Assembly: GCA_014338405.1 (NCBI GenBank) | Contig: JTDE01000206.1 | Span: 22,426 to 86,425 of the forward strand | DNA: 64,000 bases | From: Paragonimus skrjabini miyazakii | Lineage: Eukaryota > Platyhelminthes > Trematoda > Plagiorchiida > Troglotrematidae | Direction: 5' to 3' | Shown: one piece after another, positions 1 to 11,800 of the stretch | Position numbering within the stretch: position 1 is the first letter of the stretch | How the letters are laid out: every line of letters starts with the position of its first letter | Made by a program: the position numbers and the translations under genes | The notes under the pieces: generated by a model | The model's input: only the letters and a program-made list of their open reading frames with translations | Told to the model about the DNA's origin: nothing | Databases searched by the model: none

Positions 1-265
1 CGTGGCAGCCGAAATAGGATGGATGACCAAATCAGAGACGTGATTATTCCAACGCTCTCAGGAATATCTCCACCAAGCTGTGAAGTACGGTCATAGCCCA
101 CGGTTGATAGACGGAGGACAGCACGAGCGACCGGACAAGCCATCGCTCAACGAAATCGGATCAACGGACGAGGAATAGCGGGCGGAAAACTCCCAGGTAG
201 AAGGCGCCAATCACACACCTAAACCGGGTAGAAGTGCACACGAAGTGCGAGCGGAAACCAGGGGG
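1..265 (+). mobile_element. 3' internal region of the LTR retrotransposon, left copy, cut by the window edge
   Basis: This segment is the reverse complement of 2775-3040 with scattered differences. It has an open frame rich in Arg (MDDQIRDVIIPTLSGIS, later RRTARATGQAIAQRN and LPGRRRQSHT) ending at a TAA before the purine tract. The left copy has an in-frame stop near base 98 where the right copy is open. It is presumably the tail of a polyprotein or untranslated spacer. Confidence 0.55.
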
Positions 266-371
266 TGTTGTGGATTGGACTTGTGATTCAAAATCGCGAG
301 CGCTCGTGTGGCATGGTAACTAGCGAGTTGGACAATAAAGATTGTGCTTCACTGGACGCCTTTTCGCTACA
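266..371 (+). mobile_element. LTR of a retrotransposon (3' end), left copy
   Basis: The 106-bp segment starts TGTTGTGG and ends CGCTACA, and it contains AATAAAG 30 bases before its end. It is preceded by a purine-rich tract (accaggggg) of the kind that primes plus-strand synthesis. A second 106-bp copy lies inverted at 2669-2774. TG...CA ends, the purine tract and the polyadenylation signal together indicate an LTR. The element family is not identified. Confidence 0.6.
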
Positions 372-2668
372 ATATGTTTTCGAATTTCGCGCTGCCTCTT
401 GTTGTTATAAGTGGAAAATTAATCGGTCATACAATTTCACTTATCACCGACGGGACCAGTGGAAAACAGCTAGTTTTTGATACCCTTATTAGCACAACCG
501 TCAAAAAACCAACAACCCACGTGTTATTCGAGATCTTCCCAATACAACGGAGTCTATTTGTAACCTCGGCACGCTGAAGCTATCCGTCGTTCATTATACA
601 CCTACCAAAAGCACTCGAGTAAAAGCTAGGTCGCAAAGAGTGGCGCCGGAAAGACTGTTGAATGTCAAAAGTGTCTGAGCATATGTTTCAGCAAGAAATT
701 GGTTGACCATCAAACACTGATTGGTTCTTACCCTACTCTTCCCACCTATGACAATTACCAAGTGTTAAACAGGGGAAATGTGCAAAATCGTTATCGTATA
801 CCAAACATCCGTGATTTTGCTCACACTGGCCAGGGAAGGAGGATAATTTTCAAAATTGACCTTGTACATCTTTATAAATAACTCGTCTTAGTTCCGGAGA
901 GATGACGTGAAAATAGTGTTACAATTGACTTATATGACCTGTTGCAAATGCTAATAAGTCTGTGGGACACAGCACTAAGGTCCCAGTGTTTCGGTGACCG
1001 AGTGCTACGAGAAATGAATTTCTTTTTCCTTTACACTAAGGATGTCTTGATGGCCAGCCGAACAAGTTAGATCATTTGAATGAAGTGGTCCTGAGCTTTC
1101 AGTAATACAGCGTCCCCACTGACCCGGTTGGTTGTCACTTCGGCATCCCTTCTTCATAAATATTTGACAATGTGGTGGGTGTACAAGACATCAGAGGCGT
1201 GTTTACTGACATCTGGACCATGTTGGGTCAACCCATGTCAAGTTTTACCCGAAACCTTTGCTGATCCGTCACACCGATGAATTACTGTTGAAAGTTTATT
1301 GCAAAACACGTGAATCCCATGTAATATCTGATCCATTTGATGCATTTAAACAAACGTCGACTTAATTCTACTCATACGGCACATCAAGCAATCCAGAAAG
1401 GCATAGACTTTCTGAATGCAATCCCGATTTATCATACTTGAGTACAAACCAGAACAAGTCTTTTCCGTCATCAGAGTTGGCTTTCAGGTTGTCTAATATG
1501 TAGTTGCTCAGCAATACGGATTTAGCCCATCAAATTAAGTCCAACCTTCTACTTAGTCATTTACGGTTGTCCTTACCTAATGAAAAGCAGACGATTACTA
1601 TTCCCACAGATTATATCCAGATATTTTTATAATAACTCAGCACGGTCTCCGCTTTCAAGAAGCAATAAGCAGTTAGGCTACATCCTATAATTTACAACCG
1701 TTATACAGTGAAGCATCGGTAACTACGCCAGCCCACTTATTTTACTATTAATGGTTTGTGATAAATTTGTATTCAAAAAGGGATTTTAGGAAAGTCAGTG
1801 GTGTCCTTATGTAATATCTATGCAATGGTAATATTGATGAACTAGATTTCGATATTAACTTCATTATGAACCTATTTATTTCCTTCACCAGATTCGACCC
1901 CAGGACCTTTTGGTGACACAGCTGAAGGTACTATCAGTGGTGGCAGTTAGTTTCTTAATGCTTTCATTGGATTGATTTTTGAGTGGGACAAGAAAACCGT
2001 TTGTCTTTGTATAATAACTTACATTGTTATTATTATTATTATTGGGTTATTTCCATGCTGAGAATTGTTCTAACGCAAGAAATCATGGCGAGAATTTGTA
2101 TCAGACCTTTTACCAGATTTAAGAAAAAATGGAAACAATCATACTGTTATGACTGGATAATTGAGGACGGCGTCATGGAAGTTTAGTTACATCCATTTCC
2201 AGCTGTTCATCTTCCTTGACCCTTGGGGTCACAGACACACTCCAGGAACCCCAGTGGCGCCAAAGTGACTTTATGAAGAGTATTGCAAACTCAATGAATA
2301 AAAGAGGTACATTCTATTTAGAAGCTCTTAGGTTAGGAAAGTTATTAGGTATTGGATCGTCGCTTTGGTTACGCGCTCAATCGCTTAACCCAAAACCGAG
2401 GAAGAGAAGAGACGCAGCAACACCGTTTATTGGCAGAGCGAGTCAAAACTAGGACACAGAGGTTCTAAATTTATGGGACGAAACGGTTAGTATACATGAC
2501 AGTCAGACACAACGTCAGTCAAACGAAACAGTCATATATGTCAGTCAGGGCGTCAGAGCAAATCACGTTACATAGGGCATCAGAAAGTAATGCCAGAAAA
2601 CACAGTCCATATAAGGCATAGGCATTCGATTGCACACCTGCAATCTGCTTGCATGAGTGTACCCATAC
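372..2668. other. Region between the two inverted LTR copies, no gene seen
   Basis: The region is A+T-rich, with short frames only. It contains a TTA microsatellite at about 2024-2044 and, at 1880-1950 on the minus strand, a tRNA-like stretch with a B-box-like GGGTCGAATCTGG. Around 2490-2560 the word gtcagtca or gtcag recurs several times. Nothing resembles gag or pol of the flanking element, so the two copies are not the ends of one intact insertion. Confidence 0.5.
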
Positions 2669-2774
2669 TGTAGCGAAAAGGCGTCCAGTGAAGCACAATC
2701 TTTATTGTCCAACTCGCTAGTTACCATGCCACACGAGCGCTCGCGATTTTGAATCACAAGTCCAATCCACAACA
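2669..2774 (-). mobile_element. LTR of the same retrotransposon, inverted right copy
   Basis: This 106-bp segment is the reverse complement of 266-371 with the same ends and the same AATAAAG. Similarity stops just past the end of the LTR, where flanking sequences differ. This marks the true 3' terminus of the element. Confidence 0.6.
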
Positions 2775-3290
2775 CCCCCCGGTTTCCGCTCGCACTTCGT
2801 GTGCACTTCTACCCGGTTTAGGTGTGTGATTGGCGCCTTCTACCTGGGAGTTTTCCGCCCGCTATTCCTCGTCCGTTGATCCGATTTCGTTGAGCGATGG
2901 CTTGTCCGGTCGCTCGTGCTGTCCTCCGTCTATCAACCGTGGGCTTTGACCGTACTTCACTGCTGGGTCGAGATATTCCTGAGAGTGTTGGAATAATCAC
3001 GTCTCTGATTTGGTCATCCATCCTATTTCGGCTGCCACGTCTCGTCCGTTGGTCTGATCCGTTCGAGCAATGACTCATCAGGTAGCCCACGCCGTTCTCC
3101 ATCCGCTCACCGTGGGTTTATGAACGCACCCCCCTCTGTGTTGGGGTATTCCGTCGAGAGTTGGAATGCTCGCACCTCCTGCCCGACAGTCCCCCACAAT
3201 ACCACCACCCACGACGACACCATTCGAACTGGACCGGCCGATTCACTGTGATGCCTCCTGACTGTTTCGTTAGGAGGTGCGCCTCCCAAC
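2775..3290 (-). mobile_element. 3' internal region of the inverted LTR retrotransposon, with two diverged tandem units
   Basis: Bases 2775-3040 match the left copy. The sequence holds two diverged units that both begin ctcgtccgttg, at 2868 and 3041, a period of 173 bp. Each continues with a ccgtggg block and a block ending in a gagagt-gttggaat word. Open frames run through both (2818-3102 and 3107-3292) but show no domain I recognise. Confidence 0.5.
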
Positions 3291-5754
3291 ATTAAAGAAG
3301 ATAGGAGGGTTTACAAAGACATGTATTGCTATCGCCGGCCACGCTTACTGATACTTACGTGAGAACAGCCACCACTAGAGCGACCAAGATTTTATATGCG
3401 ACAGGAGCGACAGCTATTATCTTCGTTAGTTTGGATCACGCGTTCGACATTGTGGTCAACCTAGTTCTTTTCGGATCGAACAAATTCGGACGGGAAACAT
3501 CCAAGGCAGATAGTGATTACAACGATCCTAATATGTATGCGTTAGATCGATTTATGTTTCATCCTGTCACCTTCACCTGCTTAATTTACGTAGGCTGATC
3601 GCTTACTCGCTTGTAGTTTAGTTTAAAATGCAAGGATGCGATTGCGGAAGAGCTAAGTTTGCGAAAGCTTCTGGTACAGCATAGTTGGGTATCATCAGTA
3701 CTGCAACAGCAGAACAGAATCCGTACATGCGATATACCAACACAAAGTAAACACCATGCTTGAAAAGATTAGTTGAAGTTACCTTCGTAAAATTACTGCC
3801 TTTGGCTGATTCACTCCGAATTTTATGTACTGATCATTTTGTAAGGCGTGACTTCTGTAAAAGTAGTGTGGAACAGCTTCAAACAAGGGTTTCATGATTT
3901 TGCAAAGAAAAGTGAGGGGTACAATATATTTATGCTGTCCGACGTACCCATGCCTGAAACACAACCTTCTATATATTGACGTTCTGATACAGACGGTTAC
4001 CATCTCTCATTGTCATAACACAACTGAGTACCCAACCCGACTACATATGAGCCCGTATCATACCTAAAGAGGTACCTACCTTAATGAATCCACTGTTCGG
4101 CACTGTTCGTATGCACGCAACATGATTCGTCTGTTACGGACAGACAGAGTGACTATAAGAATAAGATAGAAAAACAAAGTAGCAAGCGAAAATGTGTCCC
4201 AGGCAAAATGGCCGATCGTTAACTCGATCGAAACTGTTCCGAATACGTGCCTAAATAAAATCCATTCAAGTTGTGCGAGTCCTATCAACGTATCTTTGTC
4301 ACCCGATATTGATAAACTACTTGGGGATACTGCTAATCCGGGATATCTGCGAACCCATCAAGCGATGCGTAATCCCCACCTGACGTCTACCGATAGACTG
4401 GACCCTAAGTCGCTGTGTCCGAATCTCAGCCGGCGTCCAATAAATTATTAACTCTCTGAACAGTCGATTACAACCCAGAACAACGGGGATAGAGACGAGT
4501 TTCCTGCAAACAGCTTACTGAAATAGAAAAACAAATATAAAATTAAAAGAAAGAAAGGAAAAACAAACTACAGCATTGGGTTCACCGACCTTACGAAGTC
4601 CAATATCAGCGAATTACGGAACCACAATCAGGTATAACAAAGTACGTGATGGTCATTCGATAAAACATAAGTGAACACAGAGGTAAAGATAATCAACAGT
4701 GCATCAGTAGGAACAAAACACAGGCTAACTGTATGAAAACAAGGAAGCAATATTTAAGCGACGCCAAGCCCTTGTAGTGGGTCTGAATTAACCTTCAAAG
4801 AATTAACGACTTATTGTAAGCAGTTCAGATGATCGAGTCATGCTTTGTACAGGAAAGCTTAAAGTGAAAGAATTAGGAGAATTAGCGATCTGGCAGTAAA
4901 GTGAAGGCAGAGCAACTGATCGCCAACTTTCTATCGTATACACAACAACTGCCACATAAACCTAACATATGCAGCCGTTAAACCAGCTTCTTTTTTAGCA
5001 CACCTCTGTATAATCTTAGTTGGTCAGATGAGATAGAGTTAACAGTAGTGAACTAAAAGTTATCACAGAAATGATTTCTGTTTTAGATTGCAAGAACTGG
5101 AAAAACTGGTTACATCCTTACTTTACCGAGTATCATGGCCACACCGTTACACGTACCATATATTTTCTGCAGCATGGGAAGTATAATTTAGTAGAAGACA
5201 AATGTGAGAGAGCTGGGATCAAAGTTATCGTATAACGCGGCTGCCACTTCCATTCAAAACGACCTAGCTTTTGGGCGGGAAGAGCGATGGAGTGAAAACG
5301 CCAGTAGTGGAGAGATCTGAGCTTAGAGTGGGAGAACATTTTCAGGCTGTACAGCCATGATCAGGTCCAACCCGTAAAGTCATTAATTTGTACGCCTACT
5401 TGGGTGCAGTACGTTGTGAAACAACATAGTCGTATCATTCAGGACTTGTCTTGATATAACATGGTTACATGTCAACGTCGCTTACATAATTACGTGTATG
5501 CACATGGTTTATCATTTAAGTCCTAGCAACAGACATATAAGCATACATAACACCAGTTAATTAAGTACTTACAAACAAATTTTCGACCCATCTTGAACTT
5601 AGACGGCGGGTGGATATCTTCGTTGTTCTCCACCAGTCGAATGGAGCAGTACACTTCCCCGAACGGTATTTATTGTCCGTTAAAAAACCAAAATGGTGTT
5701 TCTTCTGACTACACTGTTAAATAGCTTATTCCAGGAAGTTTCCTCTTTGTCAGA
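3291..5754. other. No recognisable gene; short frames and an A-rich stretch
   Basis: Frames at 3326-3598 (+, 90 codons) and 4194-4451 (+, 85 codons) have no domain, splice context or neighbour that would support them. An A-rich low-complexity tract at about 4524-4570 could be the tail of an old retroposon. This stretch lies downstream of the ROR stop and beyond the LINE fragment. Confidence 0.4.
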
Positions 5755-6513
5755 AAAACTATTCACTTAGGGATGCTTCATCAACGGGTTTTACTGGGTT
5801 ATTGTAGTGCTGCAGCATACCTAAGTGCTGCTTTGACTGAGGCAATTTTTCAAGACCCTTAGCTTCTTTCATTATTTTGAATGTCACGATCAGACCGCTT
5901 TCCAATTCTTCTTTTGTAAGACAGAATATGTTAGCATGTTGCAGACATTCTTCGTAACCTAACCCAATTATCTTAATCAGCTCTGAAGTTATTAAAGTCT
6001 GTGTGCTTCAGTAATCTTTCATTTAATTTCCGGATTAACAGATCTCACCTGCAGTTCTCATTCTAGGTGTGACCTCACGGACGGTTTGCAAAATGTGGTA
6101 AGTAAACCAGAATTACTAGAAGTTAATGTTTTTCTCTGTCTGAAAGTGCTGTTCTTCAAACCTTCTTGGCATTGCTTGGCTATTCTGAGAACGTGCATAC
6201 TTATTACAGCAAAGTTTCCATGCTTATTCACAATGTTCATCAAAATACCGTCACCATGTTCGACCAGATGTCGTATTGGGTCCTACTCGCTTCAGTTTAA
6301 CACGCGATGGCATTTGTTTGCGTTAACCGGCAGGTCCCACCGCCCACTCCAGATAACCAGCCCATCGAGGTCCTTTTGTTTGACGCTTTCTCCAGGGTTG
6401 CCGCTGTTTTCACACTTCCGCAAACGGAAATCACAGGTTCCAAGCTGACATACAAGGCATACCGACCCTACTGAATTATGTGCCACTGACTCTGTTTGAG
6501 TTTTGATTGCCAT
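5755..6513 (-). pseudogene. Decayed CR1/Jockey-type LINE reverse transcriptase, C-terminal part
   Basis: Read on the minus strand across three frames, the pieces line up in the order expected for the end of a non-LTR reverse transcriptase. First comes KDLDGLVIWSGRWDLPVN with NKC (about 6300-6400). Then comes a degenerate stretch ending CKPSVRSHLE (about 6060-6090). Last comes LGYEECLQHANIFCLTKEEL, then SGLIVTFKIM (about 5875-5985), followed by a stop near 5760. These correspond to the family's DLD..L..WS..W....N..KC, F.RPHLEY and L.YEERL..LNL.SL...RGDLI..YKI blocks. Stops and at least two frame changes show that it is dead. Confidence 0.78.
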
Positions 6514-7028
6514 GTTTATTCTTTTTGGGCCAACTGCTGCATGCGTTCAAACATCTGTTTGAAAGTGTAGGAATTATGCCGGGTAGCTTGTCAGCTAGAA
6601 TATACGACTAACAGCGCGCGTGCGCTTTTCGTTTCGTTGTATTAGCGCTTCAGCTTGGCAGTTACTGGCTAGAACAGCGATTTTGTGCGCCGACAATACA
6701 GTCCTTATTTACTTACTGCATTATACTCGACCGGCTATCTCGGTTCATTACACCGTGCACAAGTCGTAACGGTCCTAGTTTAAAACCTTGGGGGACCCTG
6801 CTAGCTGCTTGGACCTTCTCCGACCATTCCTTACTGGCTCAGTCTGAAAATGTTTGATCCAATAACAAATCATTTAACCACACTCATATTTATCTGGATT
6901 TGTTTCATGACCACAGGTTAACGGATAGAAAACAATTACCGACTTAGTCAAAGGCTTTACAGAAATCCATATAGCCACCCGTAACCTGTGTAGTGGACAA
7001 TTGGGTATGCGCTGGACCCTCGTCCACT
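6514..7028. other. No gene seen between the LINE fragment and the next repeat
   Basis: No open frame of note is present, and no further reverse transcriptase motifs were found upstream of the LINE piece. The LINE therefore appears 5'-truncated. Confidence 0.35.
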
Positions 7029-7300
7029 AACAATTTAGAACGCCTTTCCTGAAGAGTAATCGAAATGTAGTCCCAACAGGCATCGAACTAAAGAAGGCAG
7101 CAGGGTTTGGAAACAAACCGTATATTTCCAGCAATATTTTGAAATATGATAAGTAGTTAATTCTAGCCTAGTCTGGGACCAACGGCAGCAACCAAGAGGA
7201 AAAGGAAGAGAAGCGCGAGATGGGCCACAGCCCACTCGGCGGCGTTCAAAAGCGCTCCAGGAGAAAAAGTGCGTGGAACCTTCGAGTGCGCTAAACAACG
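7029..7300 (-). repeat. Dispersed repeat of unknown type, copy 1 of 3
   Basis: About 270 bp share a block with 8975-9140 (same orientation) and 9570-9845 (opposite orientation). Common words include ggaaacaaaccgtatatttcc (one or two changes between copies), gtcatcgaact or a variant, and a tail ending gaaaaagtgc. It is G+C-richer than its surroundings and open on the minus strand, but no protein family is recognised. It is probably a mobile element fragment. Confidence 0.6.
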
Positions 7301-8051
7301 CTCGAAAAGGGTTCAGTTAAACGACCTTGAAGAATAGAATAATAGATGAGTCGTTAAGAAAAGAGCAAGCATTAGCTGCGTGCAATTAGTTGCACGACTG
7401 AAGAAAGCGGCACTGAGTCTATATCAGGCCTCCTATTGCAGGCATACAAAGAAGCATGCGTACAGAACAAACAAGCGGGAAAACACGGTTGCAGCCGGGA
7501 TCCTTAGAGAAGCCACACGATAGCCGGTCACTACACCTGTTCAGCAAAATTTAATCCGTCGATGGTCTGTAGAAACAGAACATATTTGGTAGGCATGACC
7601 TTTTCCTCTCAAAATCACGCTAGTTAATACTCATATTTTAATGAATTAAAGAGGGTACGACTCTCCTGTCTGTTTATACTCCTTCCGTTAACTTTAGAGT
7701 AGACTGTGTTAAACTCTTGAGGGCGACAACTCGTGGCATGTAACTACAAGTTACTTCACTTGACCTCCTCGTTACCACCTCTATTATGAGTAACCTTTCT
7801 TTGTCAGATACTTAACTTACGGACAATGCATAGAACAATTCGTTTCCTTCGAAAGTTTGAATAAAGCAATCAGAACCCAGAAATTGGTATTTGCATGCAT
7901 TCGGTATCGATTCACCGGTACCGAACACAAGTGTTCTTAAACATACGAAACCACTTTGATCGGTTGTTATTTCCTTCATCATACTGGACCGATGAATTTC
8001 ATTTTGAAAGTTTTGATCACTTGTTTCATTTTGATACTACCTTTTCACATA

Positions 8052-8235
8052 GAATGAACATCACCCACAATTGATCGCAGCTGTCGCATTCCCATAGACT
8101 TTCCAGTCGGCCCCTTTCGAAGAGAAGCACTAGACTTGTGTTTCGCTCTCATTAGAGCTCGTCAATAGTGCATATCCTCACCAATGCCGGGACTAGAACT
8201 ACGACCACGCTATTCATGAGGCAACCGTATTTACC
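8052..8235 (-). mobile_element. tRNA-derived SINE, family A, copy 1
   Basis: Minus-strand copy of the commonest repeat in the window. It carries the cactgatgagct/gcatatcc core, ctttccagtcggcccctttc and a gggtgatgttc tail. The tRNA-like head with A- and B-box-like words is at the higher coordinates. A partial second piece follows at 8236-8265. Confidence 0.7.
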
Positions 8236-8265
8236 GTCATAGACTTTCCAGTCGGCCCCTTTTCA
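8236..8265 (-). repeat. Short partial re-copy of SINE family A
   Basis: The run catagactttccagtcggcc, followed by cctttt, repeats the segment of the adjacent SINE at about 8093-8120. It directly abuts the end of the full copy, as expected for a nested or tandem fragment. Confidence 0.5.
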
Positions 8266-8974
8266 GTTCATACTGCGGCAAAATGTTGATGTGAAGAGGC
8301 AGATTATCCGCAAATGTGCCCCTCCAGCCAATACTCACGTGGTCTCTTGATCCACATGTCTGGAGTACATGGAAAATAATATAATCTGAATCACTTGCCA
8401 TACTACATTTTCCCCTTGTATTTGACCAATAGGCTTTGCCAAAATTAAATCTCGACACAACTGGACGAGAAAGACATAATCACTCATAGTCACTATTCCA
8501 ACATGTAGGAAGCACTGACCACCTCCGGATAGTGTATTTTATTTGACGTTCCGCGCGCTTTATTTCCTAGCATTATTGTGGTAATTACGGATTGCGAGAT
8601 AACAATTTACGAACAAACGGTACGTCGTGGTCAAGGGCCCATTGGCTGGGATGAAACGACTGCAGCCAATTAGACGTGTCACACGTACTTTGATGAAATT
8701 GGCCAGAGGGCCTTCAAAAAGGTGAACCCATCCCGAATCAAGGGCCCGGGTTACGCGAAATGATTGATACCCGTTTGTCTCACACCCCCTAGCCAACTGT
8801 TTTATGCGTTGTCATCCTCAAAGTTGTTTGATGCCCGAACTACAATGAATCTGTGACTGTTTCCACAACCTCCGGTCTCATGTTTCTACTGCGTCAAGGC
8901 TAGCATTGTGTCTCAGCTAGTGCGGTGGTTGGTGGACTCATTGATAGTTTAATGGACAAGTGGCTATAAGTCTG

Positions 8975-9140
8975 ACCCACGTACGCTAACAAATTAGGAT
9001 ATCCCTCATAAACAACAATCAGCCTGTGATCCCAACAGTCATCGAACTGAAAGAACGCAGCACGATTAGGAAACAAACCGTATATTTCCAGAAATATTCG
9101 GTAGTATGATAAGTAGTCGCCATGAGTATCCAGGCTTAAA
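8975..9140 (-). repeat. Dispersed repeat of unknown type, copy 2 of 3 (shorter)
   Basis: Shares with copy 1 the run from cccaacag-catcgaact through aaacaaaccgtatatttcc to tatgataagtagt, then diverges. It lacks the G+C-rich second half. Confidence 0.6.
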
Positions 9141-9569
9141 ACCACACCATTGGTTTAGAAGTTCAACTTTTGGTCGAATTTTAGTTTGATATCGAAAAAC
9201 CCTTACGATTTGAGTGGTTCGGCTAACATCTACTTGGCTAAAGCAGATAAGCTGTAATCAAGCAGAACTTTTAAGTGACTGAAAACAAGATACTACCTAT
9301 ATTTTCACTAGCATTGTGAAATACACAATAGCAATCGTGTAATAACGAACGACAGTGTTGCTTCTCTAAACATTCCAGCTGCAACCACGCCTTTTCGCTT
9401 GTCTGGTCCGTATGCATGCTTCTATTTACTCCTGTCATAGGAGGTCTGATACGAGCTCAATGCCACCTTCCACAGTCGTGCATCTGATTATACACTGCAA
9501 ATGCCGGTCTCTTTCTAACGACCATATTATTACTCTGATCGTAAGAGCCGTTTCGTCTGCACCCTTTAA

Positions 9570-9845
9570 GCTCTTGTTTGATCTGCTGGAAGGTTTCAAG
9601 CACTTTTTCGCATGACGTGCTTTTGCGTTACGCAGGTGGGGTTGAAGCCCAAGTCACACATTTTCCTTCTCTTTCTGGTTGTTGCAGTCGGTCTCAGAAT
9701 AGAATACACCTGGACGTTTATCATATTTCTAGACATTGCTTGAAGTATACAGTTTGTATCCAAACCGTGACGCATTCTTTTAGTCCAATGCTTGTTGGAA
9801 CCACAGACTGGATGCTTTTCATGAAAGGCATTCTAACTTGTTAGT
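9570..9845 (+). repeat. Dispersed repeat of unknown type, copy 3 of 3 (inverted)
   Basis: Its reverse complement matches copy 1 over the full length, from the region of aatgcctttcatgaa to gaaaaagtgcttgaaacc. The reading frames of copies 1 and 3 share GCC.WSQ or SRSQ, YHIS.YC and KYTVC.QT. A protein-coding past is therefore possible. Confidence 0.6.
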
Positions 9846-11714
9846 GAACGAGGATCAAGCGAATACGTGTGTGTCGACCTCCTTCGCGAATACACTTTAT
9901 CAGTTATGGAGCTAGCTTTCACGCAACACCGAGGGAGTTAGCTAAAAAAACTTTAATGTAGTCGGATACAGGTGCAGCCTAGTTATTCGTGCAGCTAAAA
10001 AACAATGACGCAATGTTCAGTTATTAGTTTCAACCACTTCACATACCGCAGTTTAAATAGAACTTTTGGTCGGTGTAACGATGAAGCTTACTGTTTCTCA
10101 GAAGCAACAAAGTCTCATGAGCAACTTTGCTGAACAGAATTTGAAACGGGAATAATATTGCAGCTCACCTATAAACGATTGCATCTCATCAACGTCAAAC
10201 ATAAGTGGCAGCCTCCCAGAAACGTGTTGAAACACACTGTCTTCAACAAATTTCCGAGTCAGAACTAATGCTATATTACAGTAATATCATTTTGAGAGAC
10301 TGCAGTTAGTTCAAGAGTAAAACTGACTGTGTTTATCACGTCTTAGAACGTTACTGGGGAAATAATTAGTCCAAAAGGTGGGAAATCACACTTGAAAAGT
10401 TCAGACGGGTTGTTTATTGTAGTTGTCAAGCTGGATGCGCTGTCAAGTGGAAGTTACAGGCATGCATTTTTAAGACCAAGCCTCGAAAAATACTTCGAAC
10501 ATCTGGCTAACATAAACAGGTTGAGAATATCTTCATTCGCTCTGGATGGTCCTATTAATAGAGTTATCTGAATACTCGGTTTAGTATCCTAAGCAGGTGC
10601 ATCGGATCTGCGGATGAATTCAACCACCTATGACACGCTTACGATAGACTCTGATAGGTTATTCCAGACTGGGCATACCCGGGTGCAAAAGAGTGTTCTT
10701 TACAAGTCCAACTCTTCACTTAATGCGGTTGCTTCAGCAAGCTACTCCTTAGGTAGCTTTTTTCGCTAGGCACACATAGTTTTCTTTCTCTGGGGGTCGA
10801 TAGAGGATTCTATCTAATGGAGTCAAGTTTCCCATGACATGTCGATAGTGCATTAAGAACGATTCCAGTTTACCCAATTAAACTGAGCAGGGTAGAGCAC
10901 ATAGTGTCGTAACCCGTCTTCGTAGCTTTATGATGTATCTTCTAAATACGGGTAACGTTCTCCAAGAAATAACGACGACATGCTTGAATATTGAGCGCAA
11001 AATGGGGGCGCACTGTTGAATAGGACATACTAGTGAACCAATGCAAGTTAAACTGTCCAGACAATCCGGTCAGTAAACCAAGGATCCCACTGGCTTTCTA
11101 GGTCACTGACACGCTGATGGGAGATGGGCTGAGGTTACTTGAGGCAGTCATACCCTAGACACGCTCGTGTTTAATTATATCCCGTCCTCCGCCTTTCAGA
11201 AAATAACCTCTGCAGCCTGAATAACAGAGGTGCAGCATTTTGCATTTGTCACATGGAAGCCAGTTATTTTTGATTCCTACGTTAGGAAGATCAAGAAGGA
11301 TCTTCTGTTTTGATGTTACCCATATTTGAGAACTGGTCACTCGCTGTTTGCAACGAACGTCCCCAAGTTTGGTGGGACATTCAGCAAACGAAGTACCACT
11401 CAGGAGGTCATCACACTGGGCGCGGTCTATCGTGCATAAGTCCCATGCATAATGCAAGCGGCTTTCTTTTACCCATTGTTTTGTTGCGTTACCATAAACT
11501 TATCTAACTGAATAGTTTATGTGGCTGACTGTTGAGAAAAGAAGAAAGATTCGAATCCAATATTGCTAGTTTTCTTACCGTACTGTTGAACAGGATAAAT
11601 AGGAACTCATTGCTTTTTTCTGTTCTGGCGAAAGTGGTCTTCTACTCGACTGTCACCGGCTATTAAGACGAGTATGTTATCTGTGAAGCGATTCCTCTGT
11701 AAAAATTCTAGACT

Positions 11715-11800
11715 TTAGACTGATTCGAACCAGCGACAAGATCCACATGCCACTAGGCTTCAGTTGCTGTGCCAGCTGACCAATCTGAACGGGACCTAAG
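11715..11800 (-). mobile_element. tRNA-like SINE head, family B candidate
   Basis: The minus strand has ttggtcagctggcacagc (A-box/D-arm-like) followed by ctggttcgaatcag (B-box). The ends do not pair as an acceptor stem, so it is a tRNA-derived retroposon piece and not a tRNA gene. Confidence 0.5.

Noticed and set aside
10739..10763. Hairpin agctac/gtagct followed by a T run, like a bacterial terminator
   Set aside because: The window is eukaryotic and there is no gene or RNA polymerase III transcript ending there. Short stems plus T runs are expected by chance.
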